From NCBI GenBank assembly GCA_903857865.1, contig CAIOGO010000015.1, positions 131,035 through 195,034 of the forward strand: 64,000 nt of DNA, written 5' to 3'. Source of the stretch: an uncultured bacterium (GTDB taxonomy: Bacteria; Bipolaricaulota; Bipolaricaulia; UBA7950; UBA9294). This document shows positions 46,260 through 53,313 of this stretch, in pieces. A model generated the notes under the pieces. The model had not been told where the DNA came from. It did not search any database and worked only from the letters and a program-made list of their open reading frames with translations. A program made the position numbers and the translations under genes. Within the stretch, counting starts at the first letter, position 1. Each line of letters opens with the position of its first letter.

Positions 46260-46287
46260 AGATCCATCATCCGCCCCTTCTCTCGGC
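46260..46287 (-). mobile_element. Remnant of an IS1595-type 3' end
   Basis: These 28 bp match 47764-47791 at 27 positions. On the minus strand they encode the same last transposase codons (Ala-Glu-Arg-Arg-Gly-Gly-stop versus Ala-Glu-Arg-Arg-Asp-Gly-stop). The rest of the element is gone. The two copies have the same orientation and bracket the zinc-ribbon and NYN genes. Confidence 0.6.
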
Positions 46288-46363
46288 AGTGCGGGTTGTT
46301 GACTACTTCAGCGGTTCTGTGTCGAGAAGAGGGGAGGTCGGGTACATGAAAGCGCGTAGTCGT

Positions 46364-46714
46364 CTACTGTGGCGTCTGTGGAAACTCTTCCATCGTCACG
46401 AAGTAGTCGGAATACGAGTAGAGATACAGCCTGCCACAGTGCGGGCACTGCTGAAATGCTGGTACGAGGTTGACCGACGGCGATGCAGGGGCCTTGGCTC
46501 CGTGGAGAGCAGCGATAGCACCTAGTATGACCGACATCTTGCTCGTCATGGCATCAACTGCGTGCACGGCTGTCTCCTCCGAGATCCCGGCTGGCAACTC
46601 CGTGAGAAGAGCCTTTCCTTCGCTGCTGGCGAGGAAGTCTCTGTTGCAGTCACGGTTACGACACCGTAGTCCGACCCATACGTGCTTGGCAGTCCCGATC
46701 TTCCGTTGACCCAT
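46364..46714 (-). CDS. Small zinc-ribbon-like protein, unknown function
   Basis: This 116-residue protein starts MGQRKIGTAKHVWVGLRC behind AGGAGGTA. Two cysteine pairs, LRCRNRDCNRDF near the N-terminus and QQCPHCGRLYLYSY near the C-terminus, could bind one zinc. The middle is helical. No family is recognised. It lies between two IS remnants, divergent from the NYN RNase gene, and has its own promoter at 46735-46764. Confidence 0.65.
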   Translation of the reverse strand: MGQRKIGTAKHVWVGLRCRNRDCNRDFLASSEGKALLTELPAGISEETAVHAVDAMTSKMSVILGAIAALHGAKAPASPSVNLVPAFQQCPHCGRLYLYSYSDYFVTMEEFPQTPQ

Positions 46715-46734
46715 GATGTACCTCCTGAATGCGG

Positions 46735-46764
46735 AGGATAGCGGAGAAGTGACGCTGTTGGCAA
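46735..46764 (-). promoter_or_regulatory. Promoter of the zinc-ribbon gene
   Basis: TTGCCA (46759-46764) and TATCCT (46735-46740) are 18 bp apart on the minus strand, 20 bp before the ATG, with AGGAGGTA in between. Confidence 0.55.
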
Positions 46765-46938
46765 TCGCGGCGGGAGGGGTGAGTTAAGATGATGACACGA
46801 ACGCCTCCCTCGATAATCGCCGCTGTAGTCACGGCGCCCGAGAGCGTGGCAGTAGATTGATGTGAGCCGCGGTTCACCGTAGTCGCTGCATTGTGGATTG
46901 CAGTGCCGTAGTTCTGCTGGCTTTAGGACATCCGCTAC

Positions 46939-46966
46939 TTGACAGGTACCGGGATTGTGCTACACT
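46939..46966 (+). promoter_or_regulatory. Strong promoter of the NYN gene
   Basis: A perfect TTGACA (46939-46944) and TACACT (46961-46966) are 16 bp apart. The predicted start is near 46973, giving a long 5' leader of about 110 nt, unlike the short leaders elsewhere in this window. Confidence 0.7.
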
Positions 46967-46972
46967 TCGACC

Positions 46973-47081
46973 ATTGAAGCCCTCGGGCGGTATGCCCTAT
47001 GCCCCGGGTGAGAGCCGCCTGAAATGATAGTCCCAGGGGGGCCTCCCAAGGCCCCCCTGAATGTCTTGACCGGAGGTCGGC
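46973..47081 (+). ncRNA. Structured 5' leader of the NYN RNase mRNA
   Basis: The leader contains a perfect 10-bp stem, CAGGGGGGCC/GGCCCCCCTG with a TCCCAA loop (47034-47059), just 12 bases before the GGAGG of the gene. A GC-rich segment before it (46980-47020) can also fold, with GGGCGG facing CCGCCT. No known riboswitch class is recognised. Since the gene product is an RNase-type protein, cleavage of its own leader is a possible control; this is inference. Confidence 0.5.
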
Positions 47082-47717
47082 GTGACAGAGACTCCTGTAG
47101 TTCAGACTCAGCGCCTCCGGGTGTTTCTCGACTACTGGAACTTCCAACTCACCTTGAACGAGCGATCGGCCGCACAGTTGCGGCTCGATTGGATCGTTCT
47201 ACCAGTCTGGATCGCGAACCGTGCTGACGAAGTGATTGTGGCGACCGGGGAATCTCCGGGCAGGTACGTGGGCGGCATTGTGTATGCCTCGTATGATTCC
47301 TGGAACCCAAGAGACGGGAGCCTGAAGTCCTGGCTTGAGAATGTCGTGTCCCGCGCGCCGGGGATGAAAGTTGTAACGAAAGAACGCAAGCCCAAGAGCC
47401 CGCCAAGATGCCCTGCTTGCCATGCAGAAATCGCTGTATGCCCACACTGCGCGGAACCGATACGGCGAATGGGAGAGAAAGGCATCGACACGGGACTTGT
47501 CACAGACCTCTTAAGGCACGCATGGGAAGACACATATGACACGGCGGTCCTGGTGTCGGCCGATGCGGACTTCATCCCCGCGGTTGAATTCGTCCAGGAG
47601 AAAGGCAAACGTGTCATCCACGCTGGTTTCCCGCCAGATGGCATGGAGCTACGCAAGGCGTGTTGGGCGTCTGTGGATCTCGGATCTCTGATCGACAAGA
47701 TGCCGCTTAGACCGTGA
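47082..47717 (+). CDS. NYN-domain ribonuclease-like protein with inserted zinc ribbon
   Basis: The protein has 211 residues from the GTG at 47082 behind GGAGG. It has the NYN/PIN-like fold of the LabA/DUF88 group: LRVFLDYWNFQLTL (first acidic residue and Asn), EKGIDTGLVTDLLRHA and VLVSADADFIPAVEF supply the acidic metal-binding site. Between strands sits an unusual zinc ribbon, RCPACHAEIAVCPHCAEP, about residues 108-125. NYN proteins cut RNA and are known in defence and RNA turnover. It lies in a low-GC island between IS remnants, so recent transfer is likely. Confidence 0.85.
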   Translation: MTETPVVQTQRLRVFLDYWNFQLTLNERSAAQLRLDWIVLPVWIANRADEVIVATGESPGRYVGGIVYASYDSWNPRDGSLKSWLENVVSRAPGMKVVTKERKPKSPPRCPACHAEIAVCPHCAEPIRRMGEKGIDTGLVTDLLRHAWEDTYDTAVLVSADADFIPAVEFVQEKGKRVIHAGFPPDGMELRKACWASVDLGSLIDKMPLRP

Positions 47718-47719
47718 GC

Positions 47720-47755
47720 CTGGATGTCTAGGTTCATAGTTGACCTAGCATCCAG
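47720..47755 (+). terminator. Hairpin after the NYN gene
   Basis: CTGGATG(T)CTAGGT pairs with ACCTAGCATCCAG: 13 bp with a single bulged T and a 9-nt loop. It begins three bases past the stop codon. There is no long U run. The adjacent IS remnant begins nine bases later. Confidence 0.5.
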
Positions 47756-47770
47756 CAAGAACTAGATCCA

Positions 47771-48022
47771 TCATCCGTCCCTTCTCTCGGCGATGGGAGT
47801 ATCGGACGCAAACTCGTCCAAGTAGTCCTGTAGCAGCTTCGCGCTGACATGATGGTACATCCCGGTGAGGCCGCGCTTGAAAGGACTCCAGGCGTTCTCG
47901 ACGTAGTTCGTGTTGACGTCCCCGTCGGTGTACTCGCGCGCGTGGACGACCTGGAACTGCGCCCCATACCTCCACAGGCGGTTGAAGGACCACGAGGCAT
48001 CCGTGTAGATCCTACGCACCGT
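47771..48022 (-). mobile_element. IS1595-family transposase, C-terminal fragment
   Basis: About 80 residues match the end of IS1595/ISXO2-type DDE transposases: RIYTDASWSFNRLWRYG, REYTDGDVNTNYVENAWS, FKRGLTGMYHHVSAKLLQDY. The Asp of YTDAS and the Glu of VENAW are catalytic-triad residues. No upstream two-thirds of the gene, no zinc ribbon and no left terminal repeat are present, and homology stops near 48022 inside unrelated sequence. It is a dead remnant. Confidence 0.85.
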
Positions 48023-48179
48023 TCCGAAGTTGGCTCGGCATACGCGAAGCGCCGGGCGCCCCCCACGCGTCCGGGATGCCGTGGCTGTGCGTCGCCTCAC
48101 GACGGGAGGGCTTCCATGGGTTGCTCGTTCCCTCCATGGCGGCGAACATGGACGGCACCGAATCACGAAAGGACGATCC

Positions 48180-48728
48180 ATGACCACCCCTTCTTTCGAG
48201 ACCGAGCGACTCCGCCTGCGGCCGTTCCGCGACGAGGACGCCGTCGCGTTGCACCGCATCGTGAGTGCAGAGGGCATGTTGAAGTACTTCCCCGGGCCGC
48301 CGATCCCGTCTCTCGAGAAAAGTGAGCGACTCGTTCGCCATCAGATCGAGCAGTGGACCACGGTGGGCTACGCCTGGTGGGCGGTCGAACTCAAGGCGAC
48401 CGGGCAGCTCGTCGGGTGGAACGGCCTGCAGTTCCTCCCGGACACGAAGGAGACCGAGATCGGTTTCCTGACCGACAAAGCGCTCTGGGGGCAGGGCCTG
48501 ACCACAGAGGGCGGGCGCATCGGACTCCGGTATGGGTTCCGCGGACTGGGCCTGTCCGAGATCATCGCACTCGCTCATCCCGAGAACGGCGCCTCGCGCC
48601 GCGTCATCGAGAAGCTCGGAATGCAGTTCGATCGGGTGACGGAGTACTTCGGAATGCAGCTGGCTCGCTACACGCTGAGCGCCGCCGGGCATGAGCGCGG
48701 GGCGGCGGAGACATCCCGTCGAGCATAG
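48180..48728 (+). CDS. GNAT-family N-acetyltransferase, RimJ/RimL type
   Basis: The protein has 182 residues from the ATG at 48180. ETERLRLRPFRDEDAVALH is the standard opening of RimJ/RimL-like acetyltransferases. TEIGFLTDKALWGQGLTTEGGR contains the acetyl-CoA pyrophosphate-binding turn (WGQGLTTE), and IIALAHPENGASRRVIEKLGM the following helix. Such enzymes acetylate protein N-termini, antibiotics or small amines; the target cannot be inferred here. Single gene just after the IS remnant. Confidence 0.9.
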   Translation: MTTPSFETERLRLRPFRDEDAVALHRIVSAEGMLKYFPGPPIPSLEKSERLVRHQIEQWTTVGYAWWAVELKATGQLVGWNGLQFLPDTKETEIGFLTDKALWGQGLTTEGGRIGLRYGFRGLGLSEIIALAHPENGASRRVIEKLGMQFDRVTEYFGMQLARYTLSAAGHERGAAETSRRA

Positions 48729-48793
48729 GGTGGAAGCCGAAGGGATCTCATGTACGGTCGTACCGGATTCCCTAGTCGCTGTCTGGCTCGGCG

Positions 48794-48841
48794 TTGACAA
48801 ACGCTTTGTTCATGCATAGACTGTGTTCACGTAACGTGAAC
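48794..48841 (+). promoter_or_regulatory. Promoter and perfect palindromic operator of the AbiEi-like gene
   Basis: TTGACA (48794-48799) and TAGACT (48817-48822) are 17 bp apart. Directly after the -10, GTTCACGTAACGTGAAC (48825-48841) is a perfect palindrome of 8-bp arms around one A, covering the predicted start site and ending eight bases before the ATG at 48850. A repressor here would block initiation fully. Confidence 0.75.
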
Positions 48842-48849
48842 GGCACACC

Positions 48850-49920
48850 ATGGTGAACATCGACAGGCACGACGACCTTCTGAACGAGAGCATGGCGCTC
48901 CTCCGAGGCCTCCTCGGGAGAGGAGTCTCGCTCGGCAAATTGAAGAAGAAGCTTGGCGCCGGGGGACCGGACGCCGTGTATCGCCTTACGCTCCCCGATC
49001 GCCGGGAGGTCGAGTTCTTCGTCTCCGCGTGGCCGACCCTTCGGCCTTCTCTTCTGGCCACGATCGAGAGCGAAATCGAGCGCTGGAAGTCGGAGCACGA
49101 TTGCGGGACTGTGCTGATTGCATCGTCCTACGTTTCCGAGTCTCTTGCCCTCAAGCTCCGGAAGCGACGCGTGTGGTTCGCAGACTCGGCCGGGAACGCC
49201 TACGTCGAGGTGCCCGGAGCGCTGTTCGTCTACTCGGTTGGCAAGAAGCCCGTCGCGGTGCGCGCCGCGAAAGCGCACTGGATGAGCGAACAGGGCGCCA
49301 AGGTGCTCTACGAGCTGCTCGCGTGCGGCCCGCTCGTCGAGGCGACGTATCGTGACGTCGAAGAGAGCACGGGGGTCTCGCTCGGAATGATCTCGAAGCT
49401 CGTGTCCGAGTGGGTCAAAGACGGAATCCTCGAACGACGGGGACGGGGAACCTACGAGATCGTCCACGGGGCTCGCCTGCTCGATATGTGGGTCAGGGCG
49501 TACGCCGACACGCTGCAGCCGAAGATCACCCTTGGTCGGTATCGAGCCGCAGGGCGATCGAGCTTCGCCGCCATGATCGAAGCGGCCGAAGAGGAGATGG
49601 ACCTCGGCCACATTACGGTGGGCGGGGAGTACGCGGCAGATCTCCTGACCGGCGCGGCGAAGGCGCAGTCCATGCGCTTGTACGTCCCCGAGGAGGAGCG
49701 GGGCCGCGTCCAGCGTGCGTTCCAGCTCGCGCCGTCTCCTGATGGAAACGTGGAGATGTGTGAGGCGTTTGCCGGCGATATCGGCCGCCCGGCCGGCGGA
49801 ATGGAACTCCGCGTTGCCCATCCGGCGCTTGTCGTCGCCGAACTCCTCGCGAGCAACGATGCGCGGCTGGGGAAGACGGCGGCCGAGATCCGACGAAGGC
49901 ACCTCGCGTGGGTTCGCTAG
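48850..49920 (+). CDS. AbiEi-type antitoxin/transcriptional regulator (type IV toxin-antitoxin), no adjacent toxin
   Basis: This 356-residue protein has the COG5340/AbiEi pattern. An N-terminal part with RRVWFADSAGNAYVEVPG is followed by a winged helix about residues 150-205 (EESTGVSLGMISKLVSEWVKDGILERRG). The C-terminal antitoxin-like domain ends VAHPALVVAELLASNDARLGKTAAEI. AbiEi proteins repress their own operon by binding inverted repeats and neutralise the nucleotidyltransferase toxin AbiEii. No AbiEii gene is adjacent; the next gene is a DUF3795 protein. It may be an orphan regulator or pair with a toxin elsewhere. Confidence 0.75.
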   Translation: MVNIDRHDDLLNESMALLRGLLGRGVSLGKLKKKLGAGGPDAVYRLTLPDRREVEFFVSAWPTLRPSLLATIESEIERWKSEHDCGTVLIASSYVSESLALKLRKRRVWFADSAGNAYVEVPGALFVYSVGKKPVAVRAAKAHWMSEQGAKVLYELLACGPLVEATYRDVEESTGVSLGMISKLVSEWVKDGILERRGRGTYEIVHGARLLDMWVRAYADTLQPKITLGRYRAAGRSSFAAMIEAAEEEMDLGHITVGGEYAADLLTGAAKAQSMRLYVPEEERGRVQRAFQLAPSPDGNVEMCEAFAGDIGRPAGGMELRVAHPALVVAELLASNDARLGKTAAEIRRRHLAWVR

Positions 49921-50020
49921 TTCACTCCAGCCTTCTCAGGGCCTGACTTTGCGCCCGGGCGATGCCTTCGGCGGTCCAAGCCAAACGCAGGCTGCGCTCG
50001 AGGGACTGTCGGCATTCTGG

Positions 50021-50049
50021 TTGACGTGCGTAGCCTGTGCCCCTACTCT
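50021..50049 (+). promoter_or_regulatory. Promoter of the DUF3795 gene
   Basis: TTGACG (50021-50026) and TACTCT (50044-50049) are 17 bp apart, 38 bp upstream of the ATG at 50088. Confidence 0.5.
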
Positions 50050-50087
50050 CGGACCTTCATCTCATGAGGGATTGGAATGAGGAGACC

Positions 50088-50465
50088 ATGGACGAGCGGA
50101 TCGTCGCGACCTGCGGGATCGTCTGTTCGGAGTGCGACGCGTACAAGGCGACGCAGTCGAACGATCGAGAGGCGCTGGAGAAGATGGCCGTGGAGGCGGG
50201 CAAGCAACTTGGCGTCGAGATGACGGCCGACGACACGATGTGCGACGGCTGTCTCGGCTCCTCCGGGCGTCAGATAAGCTACTGCGCGGTGTGCGCGATC
50301 CGCGCTTGCGGGATCGAGAACCTCGTCGAGAACTGCGCTCACTGCGAGGACTACGCCTGCGAGAGGATCGAAGCGTTCGCCAAGCCCGGGTCGGCGCATC
50401 GCCGGACGCTCGACGCCATCCGAGCCGAACTGGAGTGTGGCGAGGTGGAGCCGCCTCAGAGCTGA
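50088..50465 (+). CDS. DUF3795 cysteine-rich protein
   Basis: The protein has 125 residues from the ATG at 50088 behind GAGGAGA. Cysteines are grouped as TCGIVCSECDAY, MCDGCLGSSG, YCAVCAIRAC and NCAHCEDYAC, the DUF3795 pattern. It probably binds zinc or an iron-sulfur cluster. The family is widespread in anaerobes and has no known reaction. It is a single gene here. Confidence 0.88.
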   Translation: MDERIVATCGIVCSECDAYKATQSNDREALEKMAVEAGKQLGVEMTADDTMCDGCLGSSGRQISYCAVCAIRACGIENLVENCAHCEDYACERIEAFAKPGSAHRRTLDAIRAELECGEVEPPQS

Positions 50466-50692
50466 GGCGGCTCGCAAGCCCAAGCAGTACGTGCATCTTC
50501 CCTGGAAGCCTACGTGGCCTGTGTCCTCATGGGGCCACGGCGGCAGGTCGATCTCTCAGTGCCGTGATTCCCGTCGCTGCGAGGCATCGGGCCGGACCGA
50601 CTTGCGGGTGTCCGGTTGACCGGCCGTCGCTCTTGGCGCGATGATCCCGGCGGACGAACCGCATGGGGCGGAGTCCTCGGAGAGGAGCGCGC

Positions 50693-52282
50693 ATGAACTG
50701 GAAGCCCGTGCTTGTCGGAATCGTCGTCGCCGCCTTGCTGTGGAGCGCGGGGCTATGGGCTCCGGAGGAACCACGGCTGGAGCTGACCCTCCTCCACACG
50801 AACGACATTCACAGCCACTATGGGTCTTTCGCACGAAGCAACCAGCCAAGCCAGGGCGGCGCTCCGCGGCTGGCCACACTCATCCGGGACGCGCGAAAGG
50901 ATGCCGAGCACAGCCTGCTTCTCGACGCCGGCGACCAGTTCCAGGGCAGTCTCCTATTCACGGTGGGCGGTGTGGAGGTTGTGGCCGAGGTCATGAACGC
51001 GCTCGGCTACGACGCGATGGCGATTGGCAACCACGAGTTCGATCTTGGCCCCGCGGCACTGGCGAGGTTCATTGATGCCGCGACGTTCCCCGTCGTCTCG
51101 GCAAACGTTGACGCCTCGAATGATCTAGACCTGGACGGCAGGATCCGCCCGTTCGACGTCTTCCTCTTCGGCGGCGAGATCGTCGGCGTCTTCGGACTGA
51201 CGACCGAGACGACGGCGACAGCGTCGAGTCCAGGCGAGGCGGTTGCGTTCGAGCCGGCCGTTCGCCGCGCTCGCTCGATCGTGGCGATGCTCGAACGGCA
51301 AGGAGTGAACAAGATCGTTGCCGTCACGCACCTTGGCTTCGCGCGCGATCTCGAACTGGCAGCGGCCGTCGATGGCATTGACGTCATCGTTGGTGGACAC
51401 AGCCACACCCAACTCGGCGCCGGCGACCTGCCGTACCCGACGCTCGTCACGTCGTCGGGAGGCGATCCGGTCGTCGTCGTCACGGCCGGAGAGTGGGGCG
51501 AGGCCCTGGGACGCCTCGATGTTGTCTTCGACGCGAGAGGCGTGGTGGTCGAGGCCACGGGGGAACTGATCCCCACCGCGGCCTCGGTCCCGGAGGACGA
51601 GATTGTCGTTGCGCTTCTCGCCCCGTATGCCGCCGAAGCCGAGGCCCTCCTTCGCGACCCGGTCGGGACGAGCGAGGTCGATCTGGATGGAGACCGCGCC
51701 CGCGTGCGCAGCGAGGAGACGAACCTTGGCGATGCAATCGCCGACGCCATGCTGTGGAAGACGTCGTCGCAGGGGGCGCGCGTTGCGTTGCACAACGGCG
51801 GCGGCGTACGCGCATCCGTTCCCCGGGGTCCCGTGACCATGGGCCAGATCCTCGAGGTCCTCCCGTTCGGGAACGAGATCAGCCTCGTCACCCTCACGGG
51901 TCGCCAGCTGCTCGATGCGCTCGAGAATGGCGTGGGCCAGGTGGAGGCTGGCGCCGGCCGCTTCCCGCAGGTCTCAGGCCTTCGATTCTCGTTCGACCCG
52001 GCCGCGACGGCGGGCGCACGAGTCCGACTCGTTGAGGTCTGGGATCCGAAAGCAGGCGCCTACCGCGCGCTCTTGCCCGAGGAGACTCTCATCGTGGCCA
52101 CGAACGACTTTCTCGCCGGAGGTGGCGATGGCTACACGGCCTTCGCCGGGGGGGCGGATCGCTACGACACGGGGTGGCTCTTGTCCGACGCCCTTGCGGA
52201 GTACATTCGAGAGCAATCCCCGTTGCGCGTCGAAGTGGACGGACGAATTCGAGCTGTCGGCTCCGGGCCAGCGGAGGGCTAG
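50693..52282 (+). CDS. Secreted 5'-nucleotidase / 2',3'-cyclic phosphodiesterase family protein
   Basis: The protein has 529 residues from the ATG at 50693, after GGAGAGGAG. It has a signal peptide or N-terminal anchor to about residue 22. The metallophosphatase domain has LLHTNDIHSHYG, LDAGDQFQGS, AIGNHEFDLG, THLGFARD and VGGHSHTQ, which together bind two metals. The C-terminal 5'-nucleotidase domain has ALHNGGGVRASVP and GGDGYTAF, for stacking the base. It frees phosphate and nucleosides from extracellular nucleotides. It ends overlapping the convergent flavin reductase gene by four bases. Confidence 0.92.
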   Translation: MNWKPVLVGIVVAALLWSAGLWAPEEPRLELTLLHTNDIHSHYGSFARSNQPSQGGAPRLATLIRDARKDAEHSLLLDAGDQFQGSLLFTVGGVEVVAEVMNALGYDAMAIGNHEFDLGPAALARFIDAATFPVVSANVDASNDLDLDGRIRPFDVFLFGGEIVGVFGLTTETTATASSPGEAVAFEPAVRRARSIVAMLERQGVNKIVAVTHLGFARDLELAAAVDGIDVIVGGHSHTQLGAGDLPYPTLVTSSGGDPVVVVTAGEWGEALGRLDVVFDARGVVVEATGELIPTAASVPEDEIVVALLAPYAAEAEALLRDPVGTSEVDLDGDRARVRSEETNLGDAIADAMLWKTSSQGARVALHNGGGVRASVPRGPVTMGQILEVLPFGNEISLVTLTGRQLLDALENGVGQVEAGAGRFPQVSGLRFSFDPAATAGARVRLVEVWDPKAGAYRALLPEETLIVATNDFLAGGGDGYTAFAGGADRYDTGWLLSDALAEYIREQSPLRVEVDGRIRAVGSGPAEG

Positions 52283-52809
52283 TCCGCTTGGCCGCGAGTT
52301 GTGTAGGAAGCAAGGATCTCGCCGAAGAACACGCCGTGCGTGCTGCCTTCCTTGTAGGAAAAGCGTTCGACGATGTCGGCGTCAGCGAAGTGCGCAACGG
52401 CCTGCTGGGTGCGCGCTAGGACGCGACACTCGTAGTGCGCGAGGCACTCCCCAACGATGGGAGTCTCTACGTGCTGCGCCGGCGCCGCCGTGAGGCCTGC
52501 GGCGTGGAACTTGTCGAGGCTGCGCCCGGACTTGGTTCCGCAGAGCGCGAGCTCATCCTTCAGGGTTCCGGGCGCCGGAACGCTCACCGTGAAACTCGAT
52601 GCCGCTCGCAGGCACTCATGCGTGTAGCGGCTTTGCCGCACGAGGACTGAGAACACGGGACGACTCCACACGATGCCGATCTGTCCCCATCCGATCGTCA
52701 TCGGGTTCGGCTTCCCGTGCGGGTCCAGCACGACGAGAAACGCACCGCCACTCGACAGGGCGCCCCAAAGAAGGTCCGTTTGATTCCTCCACGCGAAGTC
52801 GTGGCGCAT
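52279..52809 (-). CDS. Flavin-reductase-domain protein
   Basis: This 176-residue protein has a split-barrel FMN-binding fold: GGAFLVVLDPHGKPNPMTIGWGQIGIVWSRPVFSV, then RYTHECLRAASSFTVSVP. These match NADH:FMN reductase-like proteins. It is likely cytosolic and carries FMN. It lies nine bases after the membrane-protein gene at 52819 in the same direction. A distinct family member is at 4640-5230. Confidence 0.85.
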   Translation of the reverse strand: MRHDFAWRNQTDLLWGALSSGGAFLVVLDPHGKPNPMTIGWGQIGIVWSRPVFSVLVRQSRYTHECLRAASSFTVSVPAPGTLKDELALCGTKSGRSLDKFHAAGLTAAPAQHVETPIVGECLAHYECRVLARTQQAVAHFADADIVERFSYKEGSTHGVFFGEILASYTTRGQAD

Positions 52810-52818
52810 AGCTCTCCT

Positions 52819-53172
52819 TCAGACGTACAAGTAGTAGCAGACGTGCCACGCCGTGTTGACGACGAACATGGCTGCAATCGAGATATCGAACGCGGCGGCG
52901 ATGCCCCGTCCCTTGATCAAGATGTAGAACGGGACGACCAGAGCGACGAGGCGCAGGAGGATGAGGAAAGCAAGCTGCATTGCGTCGCTCTGGAACCACG
53001 GCAGGAAGACGAGAGTCTGGATCGCGTGCCCCATGCAGGCCATGACGACGAAGACCCAGGGATTGAGGTTGTGCGCTCGCGCCAGCTCCCACGGGCGTCG
53101 GGCCAAGCGCCAGGCCCACAAGCCATAGTCCGCCGCGCTCCGCGGCACAGCGATGGTCAGTTCACGTCTCAT
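52819..53172 (-). CDS. Small membrane protein, unknown
   Basis: This 117-residue protein has a basic N-terminal third (WRLARRPWELARAHN) and three hydrophobic helices, one rich in aromatic residues at the C-terminus (NTAWHVCYYLYV). No family is recognised. It precedes the flavin-reductase gene by nine bases, so they may be one transcript. Confidence 0.65.
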   Translation of the reverse strand: MRRELTIAVPRSAADYGLWAWRLARRPWELARAHNLNPWVFVVMACMGHAIQTLVFLPWFQSDAMQLAFLILLRLVALVVPFYILIKGRGIAAAFDISIAAMFVVNTAWHVCYYLYV

Positions 53173-53313
53173 GGGAGGCTGAAATCGCCGACTCCTTGAT
53201 TCGAAGAGGATCGTACAACGGTCTCACGCGCGGCCCGAAGACCCATGTCCCGCACGCGCGGCGCAAGAGTACTCGGCCGCTGTGAACAGGGTGTGTGGGC
53301 GAGCAGCGGCGGG

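Larger units (their letters stand above)
46715..47081. other. Non-coding 367-bp gap between divergent genes
   Basis: It holds the promoter of the zinc-ribbon gene on one side and the promoter plus about 110 nt of structured leader of the NYN gene on the other. The 46770-46930 middle part has no open frame with support and no clear repeat; it is less GC-rich than average. Confidence 0.6.

Noticed and set aside
46980-47059. A known riboswitch (ZTP, fluoride, glycine or guanidine) in the NYN leader
   Set aside because: None of the conserved core sequences of these classes could be matched; only generic stems are present.
53173-53313. A tRNA gene, suggested by ATTCGAA near 53200
   Set aside because: No acceptor, D or anticodon stem can be folded around it. 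No other tRNA-like TPsiC arm was found in the window.
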